A stretch of DNA of 64,000 nucleotides from Diphasiastrum complanatum (taxonomy: Eukaryota > Streptophyta > Lycopodiopsida > Lycopodiales > Lycopodiaceae). Under the pieces are notes generated by a model that ran no database searches, had not been told where the DNA came from, and saw nothing but the letters and a program-made list of their open reading frames with translations. Numbering within the stretch: the first letter of the stretch is position 1; every line of letters begins with the position of its first letter. Shown here piece after piece: positions 1 to 12,100 of the stretch. A program made the position numbers and the translations under genes. The DNA lies in the NCBI GenBank assembly GCA_029204225.1, contig CM055106.1:11266539-11330538 (forward strand). The letters run 5' to 3'.

Positions 1-561
1 AAAGTGCCCAAAAGATAATGGAAAGATGGCTGTCTTTCTGCACAAAAAAAACAGCTTCTTGAAAATTAGGTTAGCTTTGATTGAAGCCTACACCGAAACA
101 TAATTAGGAAGCCAAATAGTGTGATCAACACACACTCCAATAGGGCTGTTGAAAGCACCCTACTAGTTGAGAATCTGCAAATTTCCAGCCACAAGTTGAC
201 CTAACCCTGAATAGGGTTTGTTGAATTTTGGGCGCCCTGCTACACAAATGCAAACCTGAAAACAAAAACAACAAGATAAGAAGGCACCACAACCAAAAAT
301 TAGTAGCAGATTTTTGGGCGCCCTCCTCCAAACAAAACTTACTGAAAACTGGTTGCATAAAAATCAGATTTGAGATTCTAATTTTTAGGTGCCAAAAATT
401 GCTCCTCCAAGATCTCTGATGGCTGCCCTCCTTCAACCTGAAAAGAGACAAAAAAGTGATCAAAACTGCACTTGAATTGCCTTCCAAAAGACAATACTAT
501 GGACTAGGTAGCGGGCTTAGAGTTGATAAATAGTATATTCCGCTATACAAACCAAACAAAG
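1..561 (+). repeat. Probable 5' LTR/flank of a degenerate copia element
   Basis: This AT-rich stretch lies directly before a primer-binding-site-like motif at 562-574 and copia gag-like coding sequence at 632, so it is inferred to be all or part of a 5' LTR. Its left edge is outside the window or not recognisable. The motif GGCGCCCT occurs twice (near 230 and 318) and again near 4588. A 120-codon minus-strand open frame (487-125) has no recognisable domain and is probably accidental. Confidence 0.35.
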
Positions 562-574
562 TGGTATAAGAGCC
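562..574 (+). other. Primer binding site (initiator-Met-tRNA type)
   Basis: The 13-mer tggtataagagcc differs by one base from the plant copia consensus TGGTATCAGAGCC, which is complementary to the 3' end of initiator tRNA-Met. It sits about 60 bases before a gag-like start, the expected position. Confidence 0.5.
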
Positions 575-631
575 ATAGGTCCAACCTGTTACAATATTCA
601 CGACTATTTTAAATTTCTTAGATCATTCATT

Positions 632-970
632 ATGGAAGGGACATCTTCAGAGATCCGCTTGATCCATAAGTTCAACGGTGACGATTTCCCCGTGGAAAGT
701 TCAAAATGAAGATGATACTCATTGAGAAAGAACTTTGGGGATACGCCAACGGTTCAATAGCCAGATCGGCTGAACCTAACATATTCACTAGTATTATGTT
801 CATCAAGAACAAGTCTGAGGCATTCAATTGTTTCAAAAAATTCAAGTAGTTTGCTGAGACACAGACTGGTCAAAAACTCAAGACCCTGTGCACAGATAGT
901 GGGCCAGAGTATCTGTCACACGAAATGTCCAACTACTTATCATCATGTGACATTCATCATCAGTTTATAT
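632..970 (+). pseudogene. Copia gag start joined to integrase core, broken
   Basis: An ATG at 632 opens a copia-like gag N-terminus with a FNGDDFP motif. After a frameshift near 695 it continues as W-K-F-K-M-K and IEKELWGYANGS, typical of the copia gag start. Near residue 50 the frame passes directly into integrase-core sequence (IKNKSEAFNCFKKFK, stop, ...GQKLKTLCTDSGPEYLS), so the gag tail, protease and integrase N-terminus are missing by internal deletion. It ends near 970, where another element's LTR begins. In-frame stops and a frameshift make it non-functional. Confidence 0.6.
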
Positions 971-972
971 GA

Positions 973-1480
973 GTCCACACATGTGAACAAAAGCCTTCTA
1001 TACGGCCTTTAGAAAGAGAATGAAGTAGAAATCAACTTGGTTGCATTTGGATCACAAAATCACAATGTACATAGTGGAGTAGTTGCCAATGAGCTCCAAA
1101 TATAATCCATGTTCTCACTATGGAGAGATGGAATACATAGCAAAAGTGACCTCCTTTGTAAAATTTGATGAATTTCCAGCATGTAATAAGGAAGTTAACT
1201 TGGCTTTATTGCCCTAATTTGCAACCCTAGCCTCTTTCCTAGAGTCATGCCAAGTAGGTGGCTAGTTGGTCAATTTTCACCTTAAATCTAGGATGTATGT
1301 TCTATAAAGTATAAATCACTACCAAATTGACTTGACCAACTCATTAGAATTGATCTAACCTATACTAGGGTAGGTTTCCCATGTGTCTCCATGGCCTCAC
1401 ACATGTGGGAACCACTTATGCACATAATTCACATTATTCTACATGGTTTTTGATCAAGCTAGATTTACCAATTTTTGGCA
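973..1480 (-). repeat. 3' LTR of a minus-strand non-autonomous LTR element
   Basis: The region follows the interrupted integrase at 970 and ends at 1480 in TTTTTGGCA. On the minus strand this gives TGCCAAAAA directly after the purine-rich tract TTTGAGGAGGAAT (PPT). It shares the ACACATGTG motif and PPT layout with the nested element at 54.5-59.7 kb, so a related family is inferred. No matching 5' LTR was found to the right; the element appears truncated. Confidence 0.45.
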
Positions 1481-1693
1481 ATTCCTCCTCAAATTTAGCT
1501 TGATATATTTACAACTCACTTTGCTAGATGAATGAATGCTTTTAGAAATGTCTGAAAAATCCAACTACAAACAAGGAACTTTTGAGACTCCAATAGAGAA
1601 TGATGTCCATGAAGGATCTTTCACCACCTCTTAAAGGATCCCTTACAAGATGTTCCACAGATTTGTCTATATACATGTACCACACTTCAAAAA

Positions 1694-2743
1694 CTATACA
1701 TCATGCCAAGCCATGAATTCCAAGGCATTTTGTGCACTTGAAGATACATCGATTAAACTATTAAGTACATACATAATGTTGCCAAAGACAGCTTGCCTTG
1801 CTTGGTCCAAATGATTGAGCCTTGATGGCTCCATCTTGATACTCAAGGTTCTTCTTGGAGTCCTCGGGTCTTGAGCTTGCTCCTCCACTTGACTTGACTC
1901 CAAAACAACAATGATTTGAATAAGGTGTTGATCCAAAGATGCTTCTTCAAGTTTACAAATCTTCCACTCTTGAAAGGTCGCATTTCCACCATTGACAACT
2001 TCTTTGGTGGAAAACATGTAGATTCTACAATCTCTACTTGAAGAGCAAAACACTACCATTATTCCTATCATTGAAGTAGGATAATCTTTGGTCCTTACAT
2101 TGGAATGATCATGCACAAGGCATGTGGACACAAAGATTTCCAAAACAAATGATGTTTCATAATTTATGACTCTATTCAAAATATTACAAATATAGTTATC
2201 CAATGAAATTGCCTTATCAACAACAAATGTAGATTTGAAAACATCCAATTTCATTGTCTTGTCATACAAAGTACTAAACACCATGAATCTTAAAGATAAT
2301 AAACAAGCCACTTTATGTCTACTAATGTTGTCCATAGTAGTCTCTCCAATGCTCTCCACACTTGCAAGATGCACACTTGAATGGACAATTTGCATGCAAT
2401 TTGATGACTCGGTTTTTGTCATTGAGGACATCCTTGGATCTCTCATGTTTTGAGGCTGATCCTCAAGATCTTCCTCTCTTTGATGCTCCTCCTCAATGTT
2501 AGCAAGATCACACTTTGACAAGTTCTCCACTTGAGTGATCTCCTCCTTTGCCAAGTTCACATTCTCAAAAGCAATATTAGCTTCCAATTTAAACAATCTT
2601 CTATGTTGAAATCCTTTTGCAATGCAAACATCATTCTTCAAAATGGAACAAAGTCCTTGCCTAAAGTGGACATCCAAAACACTTTCCACAAGTTGACCAA
2701 CACTTAACATATTCTTGTTGATTGATGGTACATAAAGGAACAT
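1694..2743 (-). CDS. Retroelement ORF: copia protease-tail segment plus unknown domain
   Basis: A 349-codon frame lies upstream, on the minus strand, of the PPT/LTR at 1480. Residues 1-55 (VPSINKNMLSVGQLVE, then KGFQHRRLFKLEA) match the copia region between protease and GAG-pre-integrase, where VPxLxKNLLSVxQL is the family hallmark. The remaining 290 residues, rich in Glu, Ser and Val, lack the integrase and reverse transcriptase motifs expected there and resemble nothing I recognise. The arrangement parallels the 594-codon frame at 55482-57266, also a copia-derived N-terminal part followed by unknown sequence close to a 3' LTR. The start codon is uncertain because the frame probably began upstream and is cut near 2745. 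Confidence 0.45.
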   Translation of the reverse strand: MFLYVPSINKNMLSVGQLVESVLDVHFRQGLCSILKNDVCIAKGFQHRRLFKLEANIAFENVNLAKEEITQVENLSKCDLANIEEEHQREEDLEDQPQNMRDPRMSSMTKTESSNCMQIVHSSVHLASVESIGETTMDNISRHKVACLLSLRFMVFSTLYDKTMKLDVFKSTFVVDKAISLDNYICNILNRVINYETSFVLEIFVSTCLVHDHSNVRTKDYPTSMIGIMVVFCSSSRDCRIYMFSTKEVVNGGNATFQEWKICKLEEASLDQHLIQIIVVLESSQVEEQAQDPRTPRRTLSIKMEPSRLNHLDQARQAVFGNIMYVLNSLIDVSSSAQNALEFMAWHDV

Positions 2744-3299
2744 AACAGTAGTAGAACGATGAACTCAGATTGATATCAAAAACATAAGTACAATGCTTGA
2801 AGCTGGGCACAAATCAGTGGGTACTCAAAACATGCTTCAGCTGAGTTCGTTGATGGCTAACTTGAAACTCGAAAAACTGAACTTAGCTAGTTACAACATA
2901 ATGCCCGCAGGATGATAACCTGATCAGAGCACTTACTCCAGTAGATCTTCCTTGGTGATTGAAAGTCAGATGATCAGTACATTGAAAGCTTACATTGACC
3001 TATTTAATTAACTACATTTGTCCTGCAGTAAGTAGCCATCATTTTACAGTGAATGTCTGTACAGAGGTAGGCGGATTGTCAGCGTCGCAACGTGGGTCGG
3101 ATTTCTGATAGTATCAAAAATCTACAAAGACTTGAAAAATATACAATGACTCGAAAATTACAATGACTCAGAAAATTATGAATTTTTCAAGTAGATCACG
3201 TATCGGAAAATTTTGACTTTTAAATATCGAAAAAATTCGGATTTTTTGAGTTGATACAGTATCGAAAAAATTCTAAGTTGAGAGTGTCAAATTTTACAA

Positions 3300-4090
3300 A
3301 GTAATCTGCTGCCATAAACTCTGTCTTGTAGTAAAACAAAGAAATTACCCTTGTGCTTTGGTTGTCATAGTAGATGAACGTCGGATGTGACTAAATAAAA
3401 TAGATGTTTGCAAACAGGTTCCTCAACCAAATCACCTCCTTGGTAGCATTTGTGGCAGCTATAAAATCTGGTTCTATGGAGGATGATGCTACTGAGGTCT
3501 GGCTGTTACATGAGATTGGACCTTGATTGAACATAAATCTAGAAGTCGATATTTTGGTGTCGATACTTTCTGTCCAATCTGTATCTATGTAGCCTTTGAG
3601 AATCTTGGCTGATGGGTCGAATTTATGTTGACTAATGAAATCAGTCTATTGGATCGGATTCAAGAAATGTACTCCAGTGCTAATATGCATTTCAGATCCT
3701 TCATCAAAATCAGATTGTTACTGAGTAATAGTGTATCATCTACATAAATAGTAGTGATAATGGAAGGATTCGATACAGACTTGAAGTAAATATTCGAGTC
3801 TACTGAGTTTAGATAGAAAACATTCTCGTTTAGAACTACAAGTGTTGTGTCCTCTTCTGCCTTGCACTAGTCAGCATCAATGGATGACTCTGCCTTTGAA
3901 ATAGTGTTGAGTTCCTGCACAAAGTAGCAGGCCAGATCATCCATGAATCGAGATGGAAGCTATCTAGACCGATTCGATCTTCTATGTTGAAATCTGATCT
4001 TTTGATATTGTTTGATCCTATGAGATTCTTACTCATTTTTTGAGTCAGTATCAAATTTTCAAAGTTCACCCTTTGGGTCGGATTTTGCTA
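3300..4090 (-). pseudogene. Copia pol remnant (linker, RT pieces, RNase H)
   Basis: Minus-strand translation near 3480-3420 gives a copia RNase H segment, A-A-T-N-A-T-K-E-V-I-W-L-R, almost the same as the segment at about 61745-61790 on the plus strand. Near 3970-3840 it gives the integrase/RT linker seen at 60440-60590 of that element. Large parts of the RT between them are gone and stops are frequent. It is a decayed, reverse-oriented copy of the 59.7-62 kb copia family. Confidence 0.6.
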
Positions 4091-4097
4091 TAGCTTT

Positions 4098-4548
4098 TGT
4101 TAGAAATAAATGACTATGCTAAAGTTAATAGATTACTTTGACCCAAAAGGTCGAGATTTGTGTAACCATGGGTATTTAGTTATTTAGGCCATCTTAAGTT
4201 TGTCTTAAGTTCAGTTGAACCCAATTTTGGTCATGTACTGACTCGTGGGTCCTTAGAGTCTAATTTTGTTTAGGAGCCCTATCTTGACTTTTGGGGGTGC
4301 CCTACATTTAGTAAGTGATTAACCTTAGGGTTTGGTAGCATTTGGTCACATCCAAGTAGATTACTTAGATGCTCATTGTCTATTCCATTTTTAATGATTT
4401 GGCTAATTAATGCTCTCCATTGCTCTTATTGTTGTTTTTTTTTTCTCTCTCTCTCTCTTAGAGTTGGGTGCCCAGCCTCTTCTCGCTTGTTTTCTATGGA
4501 GATTGATTGATAACTAGATGTTGGTGACTTGACTCTTGCTTTCCTACA
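4098..4548 (+). repeat. Copia-type LTR, TG...CA, 451 bp
   Basis: It starts TGTTAGAAATAAATG and ends CTTTCCTACA immediately before a primer binding site at 4549. It contains a T-tract followed by a short (CT)n run near 4440-4459. No second copy of this LTR was found in the window, and its coding region is reduced to a short piece at 5208-5425. Confidence 0.5.
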
Positions 4549-4560
4549 TGGTATCAAAGC
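4549..4560 (+). other. Primer binding site (initiator-Met-tRNA type)
   Basis: tggtatcaaagc is one mismatch from TGGTATCAGAGC and abuts the CA end of the LTR at 4548 with no spacer. It sets the element's direction as plus. Confidence 0.55.
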
Positions 4561-5207
4561 TACCGAATCTACAACAAGCTTATTTGTTGGCGCCCTACCA
4601 AAAAAGGAGCTTGTATGCTTTTTGTTATGAAATTTCAGCATCTTGCTGATTATCAAAAACCACAATAACACTCACACTAGTTTCTCATGTATGATTTCTT
4701 TAGTGGTTATTAGCATTGCAGAACTATGCTTATACCAATTAACAAGAATTGCACTTCTAATGAAATTCATGGGCAAATTCTACAAGACATCACAAATTTT
4801 AAATACCAAGTGATTGAGAAATCGAACTTCAATCAAGACAAAAGTGTCCATTCTTCCAAGTCACCCCTCAATTTAAAATGAGAATCTACAAGCAAACGAT
4901 ATAATCCAAAGAAACTAGCACGTAATTAAATAAGTTCTTTGTACTAACTATATCACACATCTTCTTGAGCACAAGATTAACTAATGCCTCAATTTATTCG
5001 ACAATGACAACTTAATGCAGTTCATTTACAATAAACCTACTTGAAAGGCTGTTTAATATAACTCAAAATCAGTTTCATTTGCTTTCTCTACCATTGCTTG
5101 CACACTTCCACATTTAGAAAATTTCATTATTGTTTCACCAAAAATTAGAGTATCCAATGCATCATTTCATAAATATAAGTCAATTTTAACAACGAGTTTC
5201 TTTTTTG

Positions 5208-5425
5208 TACAATTGTATTTTAAACATTTTCAAATTCTATGATGGAGTCAAGAAGACCATATACTTTGCAAGTAAACATGAGCGCAATATTGAAGGAGTA
5301 GGGATTATTCCCTTGAAGCTTGCATCTTCTAAAGATCTCTTTCTCAACAATGTTCTTTTTGTCCCAAAGCTTACAAAGAACATCTTAAGTGTTGGCCAAC
5401 TTCTTGATAGTGAGCAACATACACC
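5208..5425 (+). pseudogene. Copia protease-to-pre-integrase fragment
   Basis: The translation contains NNVLFVPKLTKNILSVGQLL, the hallmark segment after the copia aspartic protease. It is preceded by IYFASKHERNIEGVGIIPLK, equivalent to the glycine-rich strand region of the protease fold. The catalytic DSGA motif upstream is not visible. About 70 codons are preserved before similarity is lost. It probably belongs to the element starting with the LTR at 4098. Confidence 0.6.
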
Positions 5426-6249
5426 CAAAATGCAACCTATCGTATTCACACTAAAGCCAAACAGCCTTTTGTAAAATCTTGTGGAATATAAACCATCAAT
5501 CACCATTTGGAGTTGTTATTACATTCACCAAAATTTGACTTAATCTACAAATAGATAACAGCCAGTGCGCTGCACATAGAAATCATTGATCACCCCTCCT
5601 CTTGTGATGGCAACTAATAAAACGATTTTACATCACAGCTTAGTGCTAGGCAATACATTCTAAGGAGCCAACTGAAAAAAGACTCCAAAAACTAGTCTCG
5701 CTATTGTAATGAGCAACGTGCAAGAAAATCAACCTCAATAAGAGGTATTTAAAGTATGTCATCTAGATTCTCTACTTCAATAAATGTACATGTCAAAGAA
5801 TCAATGAAAAATGTGGCATTGCATCTGGAATTTGCTCACAAAAGTATTCTTTGCTAGGAAAGGTGTTTGTATGGTCTATTGTACCAAAATACTATCCTCT
5901 AATTTACTATATACAGTCATCTACTAACCATCTTCCAGTTACCAAAATCAGTGATGGATGTTTGGGATGATAATCGCTATTATTGGTTCCACATGTTGGT
6001 TCTCCATGATACAACCTTAAAATTGCCCACACAAAACTCCTTTACAAAATTACAAAATGCTTCCTTTGTTATAGAAAGCCAATGCATTGACTGAAATGTA
6101 GAATGATAGGCCAAACCAAACTTGTCTACCTCTGCATCCGGATTCCGCGACTTCTTTGAAATCAATTCTCTGATTAGTTGGACTCATAGATCCGACTCTT
6201 TACATGAAAAATTTATCAAGCTTGCACCTTTCCAATGATGCAATCAAAT
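5426..6249. other. No gene recognised
   Basis: AT-rich sequence between a copia fragment and a tandem duplication. Short open frames here (for example 6165-5980, minus) have no recognisable motif. Confidence 0.4.
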
Positions 6250-6527
6250 GACCTCTGTGACTACTAATAAACATATTTGGTATAGCTCTCTTAAAAGTCA
6301 TAAACTATGACATTACTTGCCTTAAAAAAAGGGATAATCTGGCGTTTTGCACCTGACATGAAACCTAACGTGAACTACAGTAAAGAACGACCTCTGTGAC
6401 TACTAATAAACATATTTGGTATAGCTCTTTTAAAAGTCATAAACTATGACATTACTTGCATTATAATAAGGGATAATCTGGCGTTTTGCACCTGACATGA
6501 AACCTAACGTGAACTACAGTAAAGAAC
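6250..6527. repeat. Tandem duplication, 2 x 139 bp
   Basis: Copy 1 is 6250-6388 and copy 2 is 6389-6527, both starting gacctctgtgactactaa and ending taaagaac. They are head to tail and differ at only a handful of positions (for example gccttaaaaaaag against gcattataataag), so the duplication is recent. Confidence 0.9.
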
Positions 6528-6657
6528 GACAACTTCCTACTTTCCAAAGTTTATTGAATGCAGTATATGTTTTAGGTTTGCTCCACGATCACATTCTCAA
6601 AGAAATTGCCATCCAACAATAGGAAGTCATGTTCTCCCTTGATAACCTCCGATATGG

Positions 6658-6755
6658 CTGCCTGTTAGCCACGGCATGTAAGATATTTGACGAAGAAGCT
6701 TAAATACTGCCTGTTAGCCACAGCACGTAAGATATTTGATGAAGAAGCTTAAATA
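6658..6755. repeat. Tandem duplication, 2 x 49 bp
   Basis: Units 6658-6706 and 6707-6755 begin ctgcctgttagccac and end agaagcttaaata, with three substitutions between them. This independent short duplication lies 130 bp from the 139-bp one. Confidence 0.85.
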
Positions 6756-8336
6756 CAAGAAACGCTCAAGAAGATGAATTCATATAATTCAGGTTTCGTT
6801 TAGCCTACAAAAGACAGCAAATGTTATGATTTGAATGTAGTACAATCAGTCAAAATTAAGTTCTGCCCACACTGCTTACAACAAAAAATATTCTGTTTGC
6901 TTGGAGCTGAATATTGTCTTCAGGAAATGTGACCAAATTCACATGCTTACCTTACCTACTACTGATTGAGACTACTATTAAGTGAGAGTAAACCACAATT
7001 TAAAGATTTCGCATTAAAGGTTGGTAATTTCACTCTTTCCAAGGCTCTCATTTATATGCTGCAATACAGAAACGTCTAAATTAGTAGCACACTATACTAA
7101 GAAGCATCGAGCAGTTGACTACAAATGAGGAGGTTACAGTATTATGCAAGGACTATTGATCCTCACTATCAAACTCCGTTAATTCCACCTCATTAAGATA
7201 TTTGATGCGACCACAAGCGGATAATCTCTGGCCAAACACCTGTCCATGAATTCATCTCTACTGAGCAGTAACTCCTACTGTAACAATTGACCACAAACTC
7301 CACAGTGATTTCAAATGGGCTTTACATATCTGGAAACTAATAGATCCAATAAAAAACCCACAGATATATTTGACCAACACACATCCATCCACAATTTTCC
7401 CCATCAGTTGAGAAGTGAAAACAAATGTGTAATAGAACAGTAACATTGTGGTAGCTATCACTACAGAATGTACTTCACATAGTAGGATTCATCCACTTTA
7501 AGTGTCATGTCCCATTCCAAAAAGTAATACTTATAAAATCGCATACCTCCTTTGTGCATATCTCAAAATTGGATGTCTATGATCAATTTGAACATCGAAT
7601 TGCCAGCTTGTACCATTAATACACAATAAACAGAAAAACAGATAAACTAAACTATTATACTCAAGGTTGACAGGCATTCTTACTGCATGAGCCTACATTG
7701 CCAAGCATGCATGAAAGTCACTTTAAGAAATAAATGAAGCCTCCAAACATGAGACATTGTTACTCAAACCTGCTGCACTTGAAATCAAATATTTGTAAGT
7801 GTAGCCCATCCTGTACATACCCTCAGTTCGACTGAATTCTCTTCACAAACAAGTCAAAAATTCAAAACCTGTCCCTTATCCAATAGGAGGCATGCAACAA
7901 ACTGCAACACATGGGTTACAATACCAAATAGAATATGCACACAGAATAGTCCTACATCGAATCAAATACTTGAAAAGGTTTATCCATCTATCTTTACTAG
8001 TAAAATACTATCTTGCAATCATCACAAGACTGGAGATTGAACACTCAACTTCAGTCAGCATATTTAACATGACAGCATTGACTACACATACAAAAAAACG
8101 GAGCACCATTTGCTACAAAATTAGCTCTAATTACAGTCAGAAATTTTGGTAAACGAGTGCTGACAGGTTCAGATCACTCCAGACGTTTAAATGTGACAAC
8201 AAACTCCATTGTCGATCACAAGTGTCTCAACAGTCGTAGTATGTAACAGCAGAGAGCAAATGCAAAATGTTACTTGATATTTGAACCAGTTACAATTTGT
8301 TGACAGTGAGCCTCAACATCAGCAACAGCAAGTTTT
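6756..8336. other. No gene recognised
   Basis: AT-rich sequence without an identifiable coding segment. If the candidate minus-strand gene ending at 8337 is real, sequence just left of it would be its 3' UTR. Confidence 0.35.
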
Positions 8337-9143
8337 TTATGCAGGTCGGCCACAGGACTCAAGTTGCTTTGCTTTTTTTTTTCCAGTGGCTGAATTTCCT
8401 TTGATCACAGCCCATATGAGAAGCGGGGCTACAAGAGACCTGTAACTAAATGCAACATGGACCCCAAAAAAGTATAAGGACTAATAAAGACACTAACAAC
8501 TGATCCTACAGTTTACACATCTTGCAGAGAACTAGCTAAGAAATGACATGGTAAGTAGAAAAAAAAGGAGCTTCCTATTTCATGTTACTGGGGCTCAGTA
8601 CATTGGTAAAAAGGGTTTCTACAACCTACAACCCACTCTCTAGAGAAAGCTGGAGAATTTAGAGTAATTAAAAATTAAACTGTCAGCTATCAGACTCTTG
8701 AAACTGAAACTGAAAACAAACGAGGCAGCATATATGATGTACCATATCTAGAGCAGTCTTTCTAGTCAGCTGCACCTTGCCTTCATAGTACATGAAAGTA
8801 CGTCCCACAAGGGCACATGCAATAACCAACCTATCACCAGCACCATACGTCCTGGGGAATATTAATTCATCATAACTTCAGTTGTTGTAGCAAGACTTCT
8901 ACAAATTTATCTACTTAAGTTCCTATATTAAGACCTTACATTTCAACTGATCAGCTTTCAAGATCATGAAAGGTCAAATATTTTCTTCAAGCATAAAGCA
9001 AACACTATAATGAATTAAAATTTCGTACAGTTGGTTGTCATATTGTTTTGATTAGTTTTTCTTACCATGTAGAAACATCTTGGCGGTAGACTACTCACTT
9101 TGAAAAGCGGAATCCTCAAAAGTCTTCGATTCTTGATTCCTTC
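8337..9143 (-). other. Candidate 3' exons of an unrecognised spliced gene
   Basis: Three minus-strand segments have splice-like borders and compatible phases: 9143-9099 (after CAG, before GTGAGT), 8851-8776 (after CCCCAG, before GTGCAG) and 8439-8337 (after TTACAG, ending TAA). Joined in phase they encode a hydrophobic stretch, a second segment APLLIWAVIKG and a basic tail GKKKAKQ, as in a small membrane protein. The middle segment also has a long open alternative frame (TYGAGDRLVIACALVGRTF), so the reading is ambiguous. No family is recognised and the 5' exons are unplaced. The call rests only on splice signals and phase. Confidence 0.28.
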
Positions 9144-9149
9144 CTGCTG

Positions 9150-12100
9150 TAACAAGTCTAGTTTCATCTTACATTTCAAACAAACAAAAGTTGAGGTGAC
9201 ACAAGCTCAAACATAAGCTCAAATAGAACATTCTCTGCATGATAGTACAGATGATAAGCTTGCATTTATAAAGATATTGATACATCAAAGTTAAAATACT
9301 AGATTTGAAACTTAGACAAAGGTGTTGGCACCAAAAATTTAAGCAACATCAACAGCTTCTCTTGGGTTGCAGCGAAAAAACACACTACTCTTTTGGTGAA
9401 GATATTGTTACATAGAAGGTAATTTGAGGACTTCGCCTGCGCTCCTTTTACTTGCCTCAAGGGCTGCTTTGAAAAATCTAACGTCTTCAAGTCGACCTTT
9501 TTTATTAAACAAGGCCCATAAAATTGGGGCTAAGGGCTGTAATTACAATCCGGTCGCAGATGGCAAGGCTGGCTTTAGTGCAAACATTGAAAATTGACAT
9601 CATCATAGAGATTACATATTATAAATTGAAATCTCATACTTTCAGAAAAAATATAGAAAGAGTTAACTTAGTACACCGGGGTCGCGAATTGTCCAAGTTG
9701 TCTAAATCTTGGTAGCTCGTGAACAACTTACAGATATACAGGTTCGGAACTTCAGACTAAGCATACAGGTCATCTTAACTTAGCACACTGATGTTGCAAA
9801 TCTCCCAAGCTTTAGTGTCAATATTTGATAATTGGACAACTTCCAGTTCCCTGAGTTGAGTTTATGGATAAACACATTTCATCTGGTAGAAATTAATAAC
9901 CAAGTAATGATCCTCGGAGTATGCAACATTGATTTTGATGGAATTTTCATTTCAATGCACACAAAACAATAGATCCTCCATTCCTAACCCTTGAAAGGTT
10001 TAACTTTTTAGGTTTTGTTTAAGGCAGTTATTTTAAGGAAACAATCCTGTTTGGATATGAAACAAATACGGTGCCACGATTCAGATTTGTTGATTGTGAG
10101 GAATCGATCCTTCTTGCACGTAAAACAAAAACCCAGTAAAAACAACAGGCAGGGTCCCTACAGAAATCACATTCAAACTTATTGCAGATTTCAATTTGCA
10201 AAATGTAAGCATTCACTGTTCACAGCAGTGGATTCAACTGATTTGAATTTGACACCAACACTAGGGAGAAATTTGAATTGACAATAAGAACGTGATAAAT
10301 CGTTACTGAGTGGCTCCCAACAGTTAAGTGATTATATAAGGAACTGCAATGAAAAAGAGATCCGATTGTAGTTTCTAGAGACTACACAGGGTTCAAAATA
10401 TTATGAGAAATCTCGATTGCAAAAGTTAGAAATGCAAAAACACAATGCCAGTACAGTGTCCTTAGTATGAGTGAAGAGGACTCCAGTACAAAAGCAATGC
10501 CTCAAAGTGATAAAATTATTTTGCAACCCGTATGTATGCATCTACTGATACTTTGAACAGAGAGATGAAAAGCAATCTGCAATTCCTTTTGAGCATGAAA
10601 CACTTTCAGCTTTCAGTGTGCTGCACAACAACTTATTCTTACAACTGGGCAAATGAAAACAAACTCTGTAGATTTGAGTTGCTCACACCAAAATTGCGCA
10701 AGATAACAGCAATGAGGTGCTTCAATTGCAAAATGCTAAAACCAACCAAATTTTTGGGAAAATACAGCACTTGTTACATTCCACTCTAATTCAACTACCT
10801 TTCTGCTCCATGCACATAGATCAGCTTGGAAAACATTCAACAACCTATTTGCTCTTATGTAGCAAATGTGATAGAGCAAGGGCCTCTTGGAATTCTTTAA
10901 AGCCTTGATGCAGATGTCAGAGGTGAATTCCTTAAAGATGAATATATTCTGTTTTGACTTGATGTAGAGTCTTTGAGTAACAGTATATATTTCATACATG
11001 AAACTATCAATGAATAAAGTATTGCAACAAATAGACTGGATCAAACTTGTTACTTTATCTTTATAACGTAGAACATAACAAAGTTACAAACATGCAAGTG
11101 TTTACTATATCCTTACTTTCAGTACAGGATAGATATGGTAGAAATAGCACTTGATTCTGAAGAAATAGCACTGCATAATGACCTGGGATACCATGACAGC
11201 AACCTGGAACAGGTTTTGAGACACCAGTGATCATTCGATGTCTATGTCGGATAAGAGGATGCTAAAACTTTCAGTAGCCCTTATAAGCAAGATTCATTTC
11301 AAGTGATTTTGAAAAGAACACCACACACAACATGAACGTAGAGAATGCCTTGACTGTACAAGGAGAAAATAAATATGAACTAGAAACCTATTATATGCAC
11401 TCCTCATAGATAAGGGCAATGATGAACTTAGAATTTACAAACAGATATGAACAGTTTGCTGTTCCAAGGTGATTTACAGAAGATGAAATACCTAAACAAG
11501 CATGTAAATTTATGTCACAAGTGAACAGTTTCCTGATCCCATGCAAAAGTTAGTAAGTAGAATGTACAAAAAATTCTGTTTCCAAAACTAAGCATATATT
11601 GCGCAGCCAATAAAAAACTGATCAAAATAAGGAAGAGAGCTTCATATCAGCCTCGTACACATCCATTACAGGTTCCGATTCTCTACCAATCAGCTTTCTG
11701 CCTGCTCTCAGCATGTAACCTTTTCAGACAATGAATAACTTAACGGACCTCTTGTAAATTTGCAGTGTGGCAAACAAAACACCTTCCGTAAGCTGTATAA
11801 GTCCTAGAGGACCTGCGACATCTTATAAATTTTTCTCGTCAGTGCATATACATTGTAAATTGATAATATATTTGAGTTTTGAAAATTGCACTCCATCACT
11901 TCTAGACGATAGATTGACAAATGATAGAATTGGAAACAAAAAGAAGCAAACAACAACCACACAACTACGACAAAGCTCGGGAGAGAAATCTCCCAAACCA
12001 ACAAACAAGCTGATTTTATTAAAATGGAACTGGCCCCATAAGCGCACCCATAAGAGCAAAGTTCCTCTAGAATAACTACTACAGATCATTTTTAAGTCCA

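Noticed and set aside
125-487. 120-codon minus frame at the left edge
   Set aside because: No domain, inside probable LTR sequence next to a primer binding site; judged accidental.
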